Assembly (NCBI RefSeq): GCF_905171765.1
Contig: NC_053392.1
Location: 406,390,565-406,454,564, forward strand
Direction: 5' to 3'
DNA length: 64,000 nt
From: Bufo bufo
Taxonomy: Eukaryota > Chordata > Amphibia > Anura > Bufonidae
In this document: positions 50,483 to 61,257 of the stretch, piece by piece
Layout of the letters: each line of letters opens with the position of its first letter
How positions within the stretch are numbered: the stretch's first letter is position 1
Position numbers and translations under genes: made by a program
Notes under the pieces: model-generated
Databases searched by the model: none
Told to the model about the DNA's origin: nothing
What the model saw: only the letters and a program-made list of their open reading frames with translations

Positions 50483-53400
50483 ATGACAGGCAGAGGCAGG
50501 CCACGCCGCAGGGGCCGTCGTGTTCGTGGTGCTGTGATTTCCACTGGCCCTGGAATAATGCCCAGTGTTCAGAGGCCACGTATCCTGAACCCAAAAAATT
50601 CAGAGAAAATAGTTGACTGGCTTACACAGGACACCCAATCTTTAACAGTTTCCGCTAAGAACCTTGACGCACCATCCTCCTCCAGCTCAGCTTTGGTCAC
50701 CTGCTCTCAAGTTACCACTCTCCCGCCCGCCGCCACCACCACCACTACCACCACAGCCACCACAGTCGATTCACTTGGTCCCTCAGAGGAGTTATTTACA
50801 CATCATTTGGATGAAATTAGTGATGCGCAACCATTATTGCGAGAGGATGGAGATAACAGGGATATGTCTCAGTCAGGCAGCATTACACACATGGATGTAC
50901 AGTGTGATGATGATGATGATGATGATGTTGTACCCGCTGCTGCTTCCTTTGCTGAGGTGTCAGATACAAGTGAAGAGGTTGATGATGACGATGTGTCCGT
51001 GGATGCCACGTGGGTGCCTGCTCGAAGAGAAGAAGAGGGGGAAATAGAGAGAAGGAGGAGACGAGTTGGAAGCAGGGGGAGGTCGTCGCAAGGAGCTAGT
51101 GGCACAGTCAGACAGCATGTATCGGCACCCGGGGTTAGCCAGACAGCACGCCAATCAACACATGCTGCTGCCACCACCAGAATACCGTCATTGCAAAGCT
51201 CAGCAGTGTGGCATTTTTTTTGTGTGTCTGCCTCTGACAACAGCGATGCCATTTGCAACCTGTGCCAAAAGAAACTGAGTCGTGGGAAATCTAACACCCA
51301 CCTAGGTACAACTGCTTTGCGAAGGCACATGATCGCACATCACAAACGCCTATGGGATTAACACATGATGACGAGTAGAAGCAGCACACAAGCTCAAAGC
51401 CACCATCCTCCTCCTGGTCCAGCATCTTCAGCCACGTCAACCACTGCTGTCCTCCTTGCCCCCTCTCAACCACCCGCCACTCCGCCTCTCACCTTCAGCA
51501 GTTCCATCTCATCTGCCCACAGTCAGGTGTCTGTAAATGAAATGTTTGAGCGTAGGAAGCCAATGTCACAGAGTCACCCCCTTGCCCGGCGTCTGACAGC
51601 TAGCTTGACGGAACTCTTAGCCCGCCAGCTTTTACCATACCAGCTGGTGGAGTCTGAGGCCTTCAAAAAATTTGTCGCTATAGGGACACCACAGTGGAAG
51701 GTACCCGGACTAATTTTTTTTTAAAAAAAAGGCAATCCCAAACCTCTACTGAAAAGGAAGTCATGGCATCTCTGGCATACAGTGTTGGGGCAAGGGTCCA
51801 TCTGACCACTGATACCTGGTCTGCAAAGCACGGTCAGGGCAGGTATATCACCTACACTGCGCATTGGGTCAACCTGCTGACGGCTGACAAGCATGGAATG
51901 CGTGGCTCTGCAGCGGAGTTGGTAACACCGTCACGACTTGCAGGCAGGCCTACTGCCACCTCCTCTACTCCTCCTACTCCATCCTCTTCCATAACCTCCT
52001 CGGCTGAGTCCTCTTCTGCTGCGGTGTCTGGCTGCACATCAACTGAATCCCCCCAGCTCCCCAGGGGCTATTACACATCCCGGATACGACAGTGTCACGC
52101 TGTCTTGGGGTTGACTTGCCTGAAAGCAGAGAGCCACAATGGACCAGCACTCCTGTCCGCCCTGAACGCACAGGTGGATCAGTGGCTGACCCCGCACCAA
52201 CTGGAGATCGGCAAAGTGGTGTGTGACAATGGAAGCAATTTGTTGGCGACATTGAATTTGGGCAAGTTGTCACATGTGTGGAATCTCATCGTACAACGCT
52301 TTGTGTCTAAGTAGCCAGGCTTACAGGACGTCCTCAAGCAGGCCAGGAAGGTGTGTGGCCATTTCAGGCGTTCCTACATGGCCATGGCGCACTTTTCAGA
52401 CATTCAGCGACGAAACAACATGCCAGTGAGGCGCTTGATTTGCGACAGCCCGACACGTTGGAATTGAACACTCCTAATGTTCGACCGCCTGCTCAAACAA
52501 GAAAAAGCTGTCAACGAGTATTTGTATGACCGGGGTGCAAGGACAGCCTCTGCGGAGCTGGGAATTTTTTTCCCACGTTACTGGACGCTCATGCGTAATG
52601 CCTGTAGGCTCATGCGTCCTTTTGAGGAGGTGACAAACCTAGTCAGTCGCACCGAAGGCACCATCAGCAACCTCATCCCATTTGTTTTCTTCCTGGAGCG
52701 TGCCCTGCGAAGAGTGCTGGATCAGGCTGTAGATGAGCGTGAAGAGGAAGAGTTGTGGTCACCATCACCACCAGAAATAGCCTTGTCATCATCGCTTGCT
52801 GGACCTGCGGCAACGCTGGAAGAGGAGTCTGAGGAAGAGGAGTCAGAGGAGGAATGTGGCTTTGAGGAGGAGGAAGATCAACCATAGCAGGCATCCCAGG
52901 GTGCTCGTTGTTGTCACCTATCTGGGACCCGTGGTGTTGTACGTGGCTGGGGTGAAGAACAGACCGTCAATGACATCAGTGAGGACGAGGAACGGGAAAT
53001 GAGTAGCTCGGCATCCAACCTTGTGCAAATGGGGTCTTTCATGCTGTCATGTCTGTTGAGGGACCCTCGTATAAAAAGGATGAAGGAGAACGACCTGTAC
53101 TGGGTGGCCACACTACTAGACCCCCGGTATAAGCAGAAAGTGGCGGAAATGTTACCAACTTACCGAAAGTCAGAAAGGATGCAGCAGTTCAAAACAAAAC
53201 TAGAAAATATGCGATACACAGCTTATAAGGGGGATGTCACAGCACAACGGGAATCTAACAGGGGAAGAGGTGAAAGTAATCCTCCTCCTACCACGACCAC
53301 GGCGGCAAGGACAGGACGCTTTACAGATGTGTTGTTGATGGAGAACATGCGGAGCTTTTTCAGTCCTACACATCGCCACAGCCCTTCGGGATCCAGCCTT

Positions 53401-53690
53401 AGAGAACGACTCGACCGACAGGTAGCAGACTTCCTCGCCTTAACTGCAGATATCGACACACTGAGAAGCGATGAACCCCTTGACTACTGGGTGTGCAGGC
53501 TTGACCTGTGGCCTGAGCTATCCCAGTTTGCGATAGAACTTCTGGCCTGCCCCGCTTCAAGTGTCCTGTCACAAAGGACCTTCAGTGCAGCAGGAGGCAT
53601 TGTCACTGACGAAAGAAGTCGCCTCGCTCAAAAAAAAGTGTTGATTACCTCACCTTCATTAAGATGAATGAGGCATGGATCCCGAAGGGA
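50483..53690 (+). pseudogene. hAT-D transposase (ZBED type), broken by stops and frameshifts
   Basis: Opens MTGRGRPRRRGRRVRGAV, followed by Ser/Thr-rich and acidic tracts, including a run of seven Asp from (gat)n. A BED zinc finger follows (VWHFFCVSASD, CNLCQKKL, HMIAHH). After a stop at 51359 the frame goes on; after a further shift near 51722 come the RNase H-like core with VHLTTDTWSAKHGQG (first catalytic Asp) and VVCDNGSN (second). Stops occur at 52312 and 52466 (in place of TRWNST), then a helical insertion domain and an acidic tract to 52887. The final part has DYWVCRLDLWPELS and LLACPASSVLSQRTFSAAGG, the hAT dimerisation motif, with a shift near 53637. It would have cut and joined hAT ends with 8-bp target duplications; it is now inactive. 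Confidence 0.9.
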
Positions 53691-54621
53691 CTGACAGTGG
53701 GGGATACGTTTGACTAACAAAGGGCCTGATGACATGCCTTGGCCTCAAAATGGTCCCCACGCTGCTGTATTTAATGTCTGCATACCGGATGACTTTCGTG
53801 AATTCTCCGCCACCAACTAGGGTTCAAGCCACAATGTTTTAGTCACCTTTCTGCCTTGAAAACATAAATTTTTCCGGCCGCTGCTACAACAGCGGCTGCA
53901 ACAATAACATTATTTTTCAGGCATGTGTACATGCCTAATTTTTCTGGCCTCTGGTGCTGCACTGTGGCTGCAAAAACAAAACAAAAAAAAGGCACATACA
54001 ACTGTCAATTCCCCTTCGTGATCGTTACCTTGTTGTGGTGAAGGGGCTTGCGTATCACAATGAAGCGATCATCACCTCTATGAGTGTGTTGGCAATGTTG
54101 CCACACCCCAGATGATAAGGCCGTTGCTTCATTATGATCAGACCAAAAGCGATCGGCTGGATAATTTTTCATAGAAAAAACTTAAATTTTTTTATATTTT
54201 TTTTTAAGTTGTATGGGTGGGTTTTGTAATACATAAAATAAAAAAATCATAATAAAGTCTCTTAATAGTTTATTAGAAATAATGCAGACAATTTAAAAAA
54301 TACCCATCAATTCCAATACAAAGCAAGTACAAAGCTCAGAACTAAATTATTCCAGGATGTCGTAATGGTTCGTTAATTCGACAATGGTTAATCAATTCGA
54401 CACACGTACCCGGATAGGGGACGTAACAGGGATTAAACTGATAGGAATAGTACTAGTTAAGACACCACTCATAAAGGGGGTCACAGCACATTGCTCCATG
54501 CACGCGCAGTGCCCCAACTTGGGAGTAAGAGGACCGACCAAGCTGCTTTTTCCATCTCCCGGTTCCTAAAATCAATTCAGTTTGGTGTATCAGAGTTTGG
54601 TCTGTCACTGTGAAGGCAGTC
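53691..54621 (+). other. hAT-D 3' region and hAT-related repeat before the CR1
   Basis: Non-coding: 'ttttccggccgctgctacaa' and similar phrases, then AT-rich DNA. At about 54360-54570 a block with 'gtaacagggattaaactgat' repeats the array unit seen at 58018-58565. No gene. Confidence 0.6.
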
Positions 54622-54679
54622 GAAGGTACCCAGCCTAAAAAATTTTTTCACAAAAGGCAATCTCACGCTGATATGGGAC
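54622..54679 (+). repeat. Left copy of a 58-bp direct repeat flanking the CR1
   Basis: 'gaaggtacccagcctaaaaa' through 'aaaaggcaatctcacgctga' to 'tatgggac'; matches 57969-58026 with a few substitutions. A similar phrase also occurs in hAT-D coding DNA near 51700. Confidence 0.75.
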
Positions 54680-54742
54680 CCGACTAGAGGGACGGCCATA
54701 CTGGACTTAATATTAACCAATAGACCTGACAGAACAACAGAC

Positions 54743-55960
54743 GTGCAGGTTGGGGGACACCTGGAAAATTGTGACCATAAAGTAATAACCTTCCAATTAT
54801 CATTCAAAAGAGCGTTTCTACAGGGAGGAACAAAAATACCAAACTTCAAAAAAGCTAAATTTAGCCAACTAAGAGAGGCCATAGGCCTAACTAACTGGGA
54901 CAAAGTCCTCAAAAATAAAAATACAGCCACAAAATGGGATATCTTTAAAAACATCCTAAAATCTCATTGTGAGAGGTACATACCGTATGGGAATAAAAGG
55001 TTAAGGAACAAAAAGAAACCAATGTGGATAAATAGAACTGTAAAGAAAGGAATAAATGACAAAAAGAAAGCATATAAAACCCTAAAACAGGAGGGTAGCA
55101 CGGAAGCACTGAAAAACTATAAGGAAAAAAACAGAACATGTAAAAAACAAATAAAAGCGGCCAAACTAGAGACAGAGAGATTAATTGCCAAAGAGAGTAA
55201 AACTAACCCTAAAATGTTCTTCAATTATATAAATGTTAAAAAGTATAAATCTGAAGGTGTCGGCCCTTTAAAGAGTAATGAGGGGGGATTCGCAGAGAGC
55301 GACGAGGAGAAAGCAAAGCTGTTAAATATTTTTTTGTCCAGTGTATTCACTGAGGAATATAAACTGTCAGATGAAATGCTGAATGTTGAAATAAATTCGC
55401 CTTTAAAAGTGTCCTGTCTGACCAAGGAAGAAGTACAACAGCGACTTAAAAAGATCAAAATAGACAAATCGCCAGGACCGGATGGCATACACCCCCGTAT
55501 CCTAAGGGTATTAAGTAATGTCATAGCCAGACCCTTATTTCTGATATTTGCGGACTCTATACTGACAGGGAATGTCCCACAGGATTGGCGCATGGCAAAT
55601 GTGGTGCCAATATTCAAAAAGGGTCCAAAAACAGAGCCTGGAAACTATAGGCCGGTAAGTTTAACATCTGTTGTGGGTAAACTGTTTGAAGGTTTTCTGA
55701 GAGATGCTATGTTAGAGCATCTTAACGGAAATAAGCAAATAACGCCATATCAGCATGGCTTCATGAGGGATCGGTCATGTCAAACTAATTTAATCCGTTT
55801 CTATGAGGAGGTAAGTTCTAGACTTGACAGCGGCAAATCAATGGATGTCGTGTATCTGGACTTCTCCAAAGCATTTGACACTGTACCACATAAAAGGTTA
55901 GTATATAAAATGAGAATGCTCGGACTGGGAGAAAACGTCTGTAAGTGGGTAAGTAACTGG
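54743..55960 (+). pseudogene. CR1-like EN/RT fragment, N-terminal part
   Basis: Reads GHLENCDHKVITFQLSFK (end of endonuclease, DH conserved), a basic connecting region, then RT: KSPGPDGIHPRILR, NYRPVSLTSVVGKLFEG, QHGFMRDRSCQTNLIRF and VVYLDFSKAFDTVPHKRL. Open from the first ATG without a stop up to the Penelope-like insertion; codons beyond 55960 belong to the insert. The upstream endonuclease half is missing. Confidence 0.85.
55786..55960 (+). repeat. Left copy of a 175-bp direct repeat flanking the Penelope-like insert
   Basis: From 'taatttaatc' through 'gaggaggtaagttctagact' and 'gacttctccaaagcatttga' to 'gggtaagtaactgg'. It is RT coding sequence and is repeated at 56613-56785. Confidence 0.9.
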
Positions 55961-56612
55961 AAAGTAATTGACCATCTTTGGACACCATTTTCTGCCGAAC
56001 GGGTGTATCGTGGTTGTCCCAATTCTCATTGGGCCTCCCTCCGTTCGACATTTATCAATTTAGCTATCCAATATAATCCATTTACCCCCTGATGATCCCA
56101 AACCGTGGGGGAAACGCGTTGGGGTTAAGCACAGAATTGTCTGTGTAAATAATAGTTATCCTTTCAGGAGTCGTGTATTGTTGTATGTAGTCGGTTGCAC
56201 CGTGTACCTTTTGGTAATCTGCACCATTAGGGCTGTATACACTGTGCATATTGTTACATCCTTTCTGTCCGTACCTATTTCAGTCCACCACTAAATTACT
56301 TTATCATCAGCCCGTACAGATTAGGGCCAACTAGGAGCTGCCAGTCAGGTTCGAGGACGGGGGGTCTCCACCTTCAGGAGTCGCCCCTGGGCAGAGGGCC
56401 TAGTTTTAGGTTTTGTAATTAGGGTCATCCACTCCCCACTTCATAATAGTATCTTGGTGGACGGCATTATGTATGGACATTATAGGACAAATTGCTTACG
56501 CTATGAGTAATATTAAAGTTTATTTCTAATTTAGGGTTATGCTGTAGCTGGACCTAGTATTTTCACCTCTAACCCATTATATTTATTAATATCCATTTTC
56601 GCTGGATTTTGA
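55961..56612 (+). mobile_element. Penelope-like 3' fragment inserted in the CR1
   Basis: 652 bp with no LINE homology, containing a complete hammerhead core at 56081-56130. No protein-coding part. On both sides lies the same 173-175 bp of CR1 RT sequence, so the insertion duplicated a long target. Confidence 0.65.
56081..56130 (+). ncRNA. Hammerhead ribozyme motif with complete core
   Basis: CTGATGA (56089-56095), stem II TCCCA/TGGGG with loop AACCG (56096-56110), GAAA (56111-56114), a minimal two-pair stem III 'ac-gc-gt' (56114-56119) and T as cleavage-site base (56120). Stem I pairs ACCCC (56084-56088) with GGGGT (56121-56125), extended by two A-T pairs after one mismatch. Every conserved core base I know is present. 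Type I architecture with a minimal stem III is described for Penelope-like elements. Would self-cleave the element RNA after position 56120. Confidence 0.75.
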
Positions 56613-56785
56613 TAATTTAATCAGTTTCTATGAGGAGGTAAGTTCTAGACTTGACAGCGGCGAATCAATGGATGTCGTGTATCTGGACTTCTCCAAAGCA
56701 TTTGACACTACCACATAAAAGGTTAGTATATAAAATGAGAATGCTCGGACTCTGAGAAAACGTCTGTAAGTGGGTAAGTAACTGG
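56613..56785 (+). repeat. Right copy of the direct repeat flanking the Penelope-like insert
   Basis: 173 bp, matches 55786-55960 except a few substitutions and a 2-bp deletion (in 'gacactaccac'). The CR1 reading continues after it with CTCAATGATAGAAAACAGAG. Confidence 0.9.
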
Positions 56786-57762
56786 CTCAATGATAGAAAA
56801 CAGAGGGTGGTTATTAACGGTACATACTCAGATTGGGTCACTGTCACTAGTGGAGTACCTCAGGGGTCAGTATTGGGCCCTATTCTCTTCAATATATATA
56901 TTAATGATCTTGTAGAAGGCTTGCATAGTAAAATATCAATTTTCGCAGATGACACTAAACTGTGTAAAGTAATTAACACTGAAGAGGACAGTATACTACT
57001 ACAGAGGGATCTGGATAGATTGGAGGCTTGGGCAGATAAGTGGCAGATGAGGTTTAACACTGACAAATGTAAAGTTATGCACATGGGAAGGAATAATGCA
57101 AGTCACCCTTACATACTAAATGGTAAAACACTCGGTAACACTGACATGGAAAAGGATCTAGGAATTGTAATAAACAGCAAACTAAGCTGCAAAAAACAGT
57201 GTCAGGCAGCTGCTGCCAAGGCCAATAAGATAATGGGTTGCATCAAAAGGGGCATAGATGCCCGTGATGAGAACATATTCCTACTACTTTACAAATCATT
57301 AGTCAGACCACACATGGAGTACTGTGTACAGTTCTGGGCTCCAGTGAACAAGGCAGACATAGTAGAGCTGGAGAGGGTCCAAAGGAGGGCAACTAAAGTA
57401 ATAACTGGAATGGGGCAACTACAGTACCCTGAAAGATTATCAAAATTAGGGTTATTCACGTTAGAAAAAAGACGACTGAGGGGAGATCTAATTACTATGT
57501 ATAAATATATCAGGGGGCAGTACAGAGATCTATCCCATCATCTATTTATCCCAAGGACTGTGACTGTGATGAGGGGACATTCTATGCGTCTGGAGGAAAG
57601 AAGGTTTGTACACACATAGAAAAGGGTTCTTTACGGTAAGAGCAGTGAGACTATGGAACTCTCTGCCTGAGGAGGTGGCGATGGTGAGTACAATAAAGGA
57701 ATTCAAGAGGGGCCTGGATGTATTTCTGGAGCGTAAAAATATTACAGGCTATAGCTACTAGA
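56786..57762 (+). pseudogene. CR1-like RT fragment, C-terminal part
   Basis: Continues the RT: GVPQGSVLGPILFNIYINDL, IFADDTKLC (catalytic box intact), DKCKVMHMGRNN, then LVRPHMEYCVQFW and ERVQRRATK. A frameshift near 57604 follows RRFVHT; the final block KRFFTVRAVRLWNSLPEEV runs in another frame to a stop at about 57762. Together with 54743-55960 this makes most of one ORF2. Confidence 0.88.
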
Positions 57763-57968
57763 GAGGGGTCGTTGATCCAGGGAGTTATTCTGATTGCCTG
57801 ATTGGAGTCGGGAAGGAATTTTTTATTCCCCTAAAGTGAGGAAAATTGGCTTCTACCTCACAGGTTTTTTTTTTTGCCTTCCTCTGGATCAACTTGCAGG
57901 ATGACAGGCCGAACTGGATGGACAAATGTCTTTTTTCGGCCTTATGTACTATGTTACTATGTTACTAT

Positions 57969-58026
57969 GAAGGTACCCGGCCTAAAAAATTTTTTCACAA
58001 AAGGCAATCCCACCCTGATATGGGAC
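57969..58026 (+). repeat. Right copy of the 58-bp direct repeat flanking the CR1
   Basis: Immediately after the CR1 tail. Equals 54622-54679 apart from about four substitutions, then continues into 'gtaacagggattaaactgat'. Confidence 0.75.
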
Positions 58027-58565
58027 GTAACAGGGATTAAACTGATGAGAATAGTACTACAGAAAATAGCACTCATATCGGGTGTGACTGTAAATTGCAC
58101 GGCGCAGATGCTGTGACCGTTGCGTGGATTCAAACAAAGGGGAGGGAGCCAGCATTTTTATAACCATCTCCCCGTTCGAAAAATCAATTTAATAAATGGA
58201 CCCCAGATTGGGGTTGTAACAGGGATTATTTAAACTGATGAGAAGAGAAAACTACAGAAAATACCACTTATATCGGGTGGGGCAGTAAATTGCACGGCGC
58301 AGACGCAGTGACCGTGGCGTGGATTCAAACAAAGGGGAGGGAGCCAGTATTTTTTTAACCATCTCCCCGTTCGAGAAATCAATTTAATAAATGGACCCCA
58401 GATTGGGGACGTAACAGGGATTAAACTGATGAGAAAAGAGAACTACAGAAAATACCACTCATATCGGGTGGGGCAGTAAATTGCACGGCACAGACGCAGT
58501 GACCGTGGATTCAAACAAAGGGGAGGGAGCCAGCGTTTTTTTAACCAGCTCCCCGTTCGAAAAAT
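58018..58565 (+). repeat. Tandem array, three units of about 190 bp
   Basis: Starts at 'gtaacaggg' near 58026, 58216 and 58410. Units contain 'cactcatatcgggtg', 'gtaaattgcacggc', 'gattcaaacaaaggggaggg' and 'aaatcaattt'. A diverged unit lies before the CR1 at 54360-54570. Confidence 0.85.
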
Positions 58566-59110
58566 CAATTCAATTCACCTTTCCGGGACTCTTGTTGTAC
58601 ATGGCTGGGTGGAGGAAGAAACCTTCAATGACATCAACGGGACATGGCTAGCTTGGTATCTAACCTTGAACAAATGGGGAGTTTGCGGTTGGGCAAATGG
58701 ACTGTTTGCGGTCCATTAAAAGGGGAGTTTGGTCTGTCAATGTCTGTGAAGCGGGCATAACCCTTACACTACCTGATCGATACAACATCATACCTGATCG
58801 TATACACACACTGGATGTTTTAAACCACGTTGTTCAAAAAAAAATTGGATTGTTAGGTGATTTATGCCCTTTATGGATTCAAATCCAACTCTGCATCAAC
58901 TACATAATTTTCCATGGGAGTTTTGCCATGGATCCCCCTCCAGCATGCCACAGTCCAGGTGTTAGTCCCCTTGAAACAACTTTTCCATCACTACTGTGGC
59001 TAGAAAGAGTCCCTGTGGGTTTTAAAATTCGCCTGCCTATTGAAGTCTATGGCGGCTCGCCCGGTTCGCCCGTTCGCGAACATTTGCAGAAATAGTTTGC
59101 GACATCACTA
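58566..59110 (+). other. hAT-D 3' terminal block
   Basis: Begins with a short piece resembling transposase DNA ('ttgttgtacatggctggg', 'ttcaatgacatcaacgg'). Non-coding sequence follows, then 'gaagtctatggcggctcgcc', repeated 'ttcgcc'/'ttcgcg' motifs and the terminus CATCACTA. Subterminal GTTCGC motifs mirror those at 48765-48800. Confidence 0.75.
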
Positions 59111-59118
59111 ATCAGCAG

Positions 59119-59403
59119 CACTCATACAGCCCCACATAAGGACACTGACCGACCATGTTTCATTGTAGACACAATACATTTTTCTTTGTACTCCTCACCT
59201 TTGCAATGCCATACAGTTTTGAAGGCATCAGTTCCAAAAATATTTATTTTGGTCTCATCACTCCAGAGTATAGAGTCCCAGTAGTCTTCATCTTTTTCAG
59301 CATTGCCCCATGCAAATTGTTTGCGTTTTTTTTGTGCATGGGCTTTAGAAGAGGCTTCCTTCATGGATGACACCCATCCAGGCCCTTCCTCTGCACTGTA
59401 CAT
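59119..59403 (-). pseudogene. Tc1-B transposase, central catalytic part
   Basis: Minus strand: KKRKQFAWGNAEKDEDYWDS then ILWSDETKINIFGTD (first catalytic Asp in SDETK) and GEEYKEKCIVSTMKHGRSVS. After a frame change it reads MWGCMSAAD up to the hAT-D junction. Upstream (59404-59720) only decayed fragments of the DNA-binding domain remain. Confidence 0.85.
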
Positions 59404-59758
59404 TGTATTGTGTCATAGGAAAAACTCACCCCAGCTTTCTACTTCTTTAACTAACTGCAGTAAACTTAAATGGTGATTTTCTTCAACCTTTCTCATCAGA
59501 AGACGCACCTGTTTAGGTGTTAACTTTCATGGATGGCCTGGATGTCTCTATGAGATGATTACAGTTCTATCTTTTTTAAATTCTGTTCTGACTGATAAAT
59601 AAAGCTTTGCTGATCTTCTTGTAGACTTCACCTTTTTTGAATAAATTATTTTCCTTCTCATGTCTTCTAACATTTCTCTTCCATGTGGTGCCATTGCTGA
59701 CAGCATGAAATGAGAAGATGCTTTCTTTGTTAAAGGGGTTGCGTCATCTCAGACGATG

Positions 59759-60400
59759 TGTCACGAGGGTGTCAAGAACCACGCCTGACTCCGTTATACC
59801 TGGGGTCAGGAAGTCGCAGCGGTTGGCTGCGCGCTCTATGTAAGATAGGGCTGTTTCCTTATTGTAGCTTTCTGGGTTTGCTTTGCAAACCCTTTTGGCT
59901 CACTCAGGGATCCGTAGCTCCTTCTCCTCAGCTGTTCCTTGTCCGTCACTCCCAAACCTCCTTATATTCCCCTCTCACACTTCTCTGGTTGCCAGATATA
60001 GAGCTTCCTGCCTGGACATCTATTCTGACCCTCTGGAGCTGCGTTCTCTGGTTGTTTGTCCAGAACGCTACCCTCCAGATCCCTGTTAGACCTTTGTGGT
60101 CTGCTGTGGTCGCCCACCTGGGTGTATGTGTTTGTCTGTATTGTCTGTCCTCTCCCTGGTGTTTCCCTCTTAGTGTCAGTGGTGCGGACTAGCGATCCCA
60201 CCGGCCCGTTCACTATCTAGGGCTCATTTTAGGGAAAGCCAGGGTTTAGGCACGTGATCGCCGCACGGGTGAGGAACCCGTCTAGGGACGTCAGGGCAGT
60301 CAGGTGCCAGCTGCAAGGTGAGTCAGGGGTCACCACCTTACCCTCTCCCTTGGGCAGGGCTTTCCCTTTTCCCTCCCTGTGCGTGATGCCGGTCATTACA
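59759..60400 (+). repeat. 5' LTR of Gypsy-C
   Basis: About 642 bp from TGTCACGAGG to GTCATTACA, followed by a short leader and gag. Same family type as Gypsy-B (both start TGTCACG). The 3' LTR lies beyond the window. Confidence 0.7.
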
Positions 60401-60464
60401 TTATATCTGGCCCTTATTTTGTGTAGGTAAAAAAAATTTTTTTTTTACCTACTTAGAATCCAGT

Positions 60465-61257
60465 ATGGATCAAATTGCTGCTCTGTCCAAACAATTTCAT
60501 TGCCTGTCTTTGGAGGTGGCAGGATTGAAGGCGTCGGTCCTCCAGCAACAGCAGCAATTACAACAGACCGCAAGGGACAAGGGACAAGTTTTTGACATTC
60601 CGTGAGGCCTGCAAATTATACTTTAAACTGCGCCCTTACTCCTCTGGTAATGAAGAACAGCGGGTGGGGGTTGTTATTTCCCTGCTGCAGGGGGACCCGC
60701 AGTCCTGGGCGTTCTCTTTACCTACTGATTCCCAGGCTCTTCGGTCAGTGGATGAGTTTTTCGGGGCCTTGGGTCTCATATAAGACGACCCTGACCGAGT
60801 CGCACTGGCTGAATCAAGATTACGGAGACTCCTACAAGGAGAGTGGCCGGTAGAGGAATATTGCTCTGACTTCCGTAGGTGGGCTACGGATACCCAATGG
60901 AATGACCCGGCTCTCAGGAGTCAGTTCTGCTCTGGGTTAGCCGAAAGGGTTAAGGATGCGCTTGCATTATATGAGACTCCCTTTTCCCTTGATGCGGTTA
61001 TGTCCCTTTCTATCCGAATAGATAGACGCCTTAGGGACAGGTTGAAAAAACCGGAGCCATTGGTAACCCCTCCCAAGCAGCAGTTAGTCTGTACGGACTT
61101 AGACGAGCCTATGCAGCTAGGAGGAACTACTCGTCAGGTCCGTCCTCCTGAGGCTCGCCGTAGGCGTGGGGTTTGTTTTTTTTGTGGGGAGAAGGGTCAT
61201 TTCATTAATGTCTGTCCTTCTTTCCTCAGAAACAAAAGACCGTCGGAAAACTACTAA
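60465..61257 (+). pseudogene. Gypsy-C gag with zinc knuckle, broken
   Basis: Starts MDQIAALSKQFHCLSLEVAG. A deletion and frameshift near 60590 remove the part that in Gypsy-B reads PDRFSGGSNN. It then reads FREACKLYFKLRPYSSGNEE, a stop at 60781-60783 (TAA where Gypsy-B has Tyr), DDPDRVALAESRLRRLLQGE, and the knuckle CFFCGEKGHFINVC, ending at a stop at 61257. Confidence 0.85.

Larger units (their letters stand above)
54680..57968 (+). mobile_element. CR1/L2-like LINE, 5'-truncated and decayed, with a Penelope-like insert
   Basis: Begins in the endonuclease C-terminus ('ctagagggacggcc', PTRGTAILDLILTN), continues through RT and the C-terminal block, and ends in a 3' UTR ('gccgaactggatggaca') with an 'actatgttactatg' tail at 57946-57968. 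Interrupted at 55961-56612. Related to, but distinct from, the intact CR1 at 15868. Confidence 0.85.
48713..59110 (+). mobile_element. hAT-D: hAT-family transposon with nested CR1 and Penelope-like inserts
   Basis: Ends TAGAGATG and CATCACTA (7 of 8 paired), flanked by a perfect 8-bp duplication ATCAGCAG (48705-48712, 59111-59118) that interrupts Tc1-B transposase cleanly. Inside are a 5' region with repeated 'gttcgc'/'gcgaac' motifs, a 155-bp tandem array, a broken transposase (50483-53690), a 3' region, an interposed CR1 (54680-57968), a 190-bp tandem array and a 3' terminal block. A piece at 58584-58690 repeats transposase sequence from about 52921-53037, so the 3' half may stem from a second, deleted hAT copy or an internal duplication. 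Confidence 0.9.
48141..59750 (-). mobile_element. Tc1-B transposon, split by hAT-D
   Basis: Transposase sequence runs on the minus strand from about 59720 to 59119, is interrupted by hAT-D (59110-48713), and resumes at 48704 down to about 48290. Reading across the gap gives GCMSAAD then VSELHF without loss, as expected in Tc1 (compare GCMSAAGVGELHF). The left terminus is near 48148 ('ctcagcataaatgtgtac'). The right end merges into unrelated DNA near 59735 and no TIR partner was found. Confidence 0.8.

Noticed and set aside
50900..50935. Poly-Asp tract as a functional acidic domain
   Set aside because: It is a pure (gat)n microsatellite expansion within the broken hAT-D transposase.
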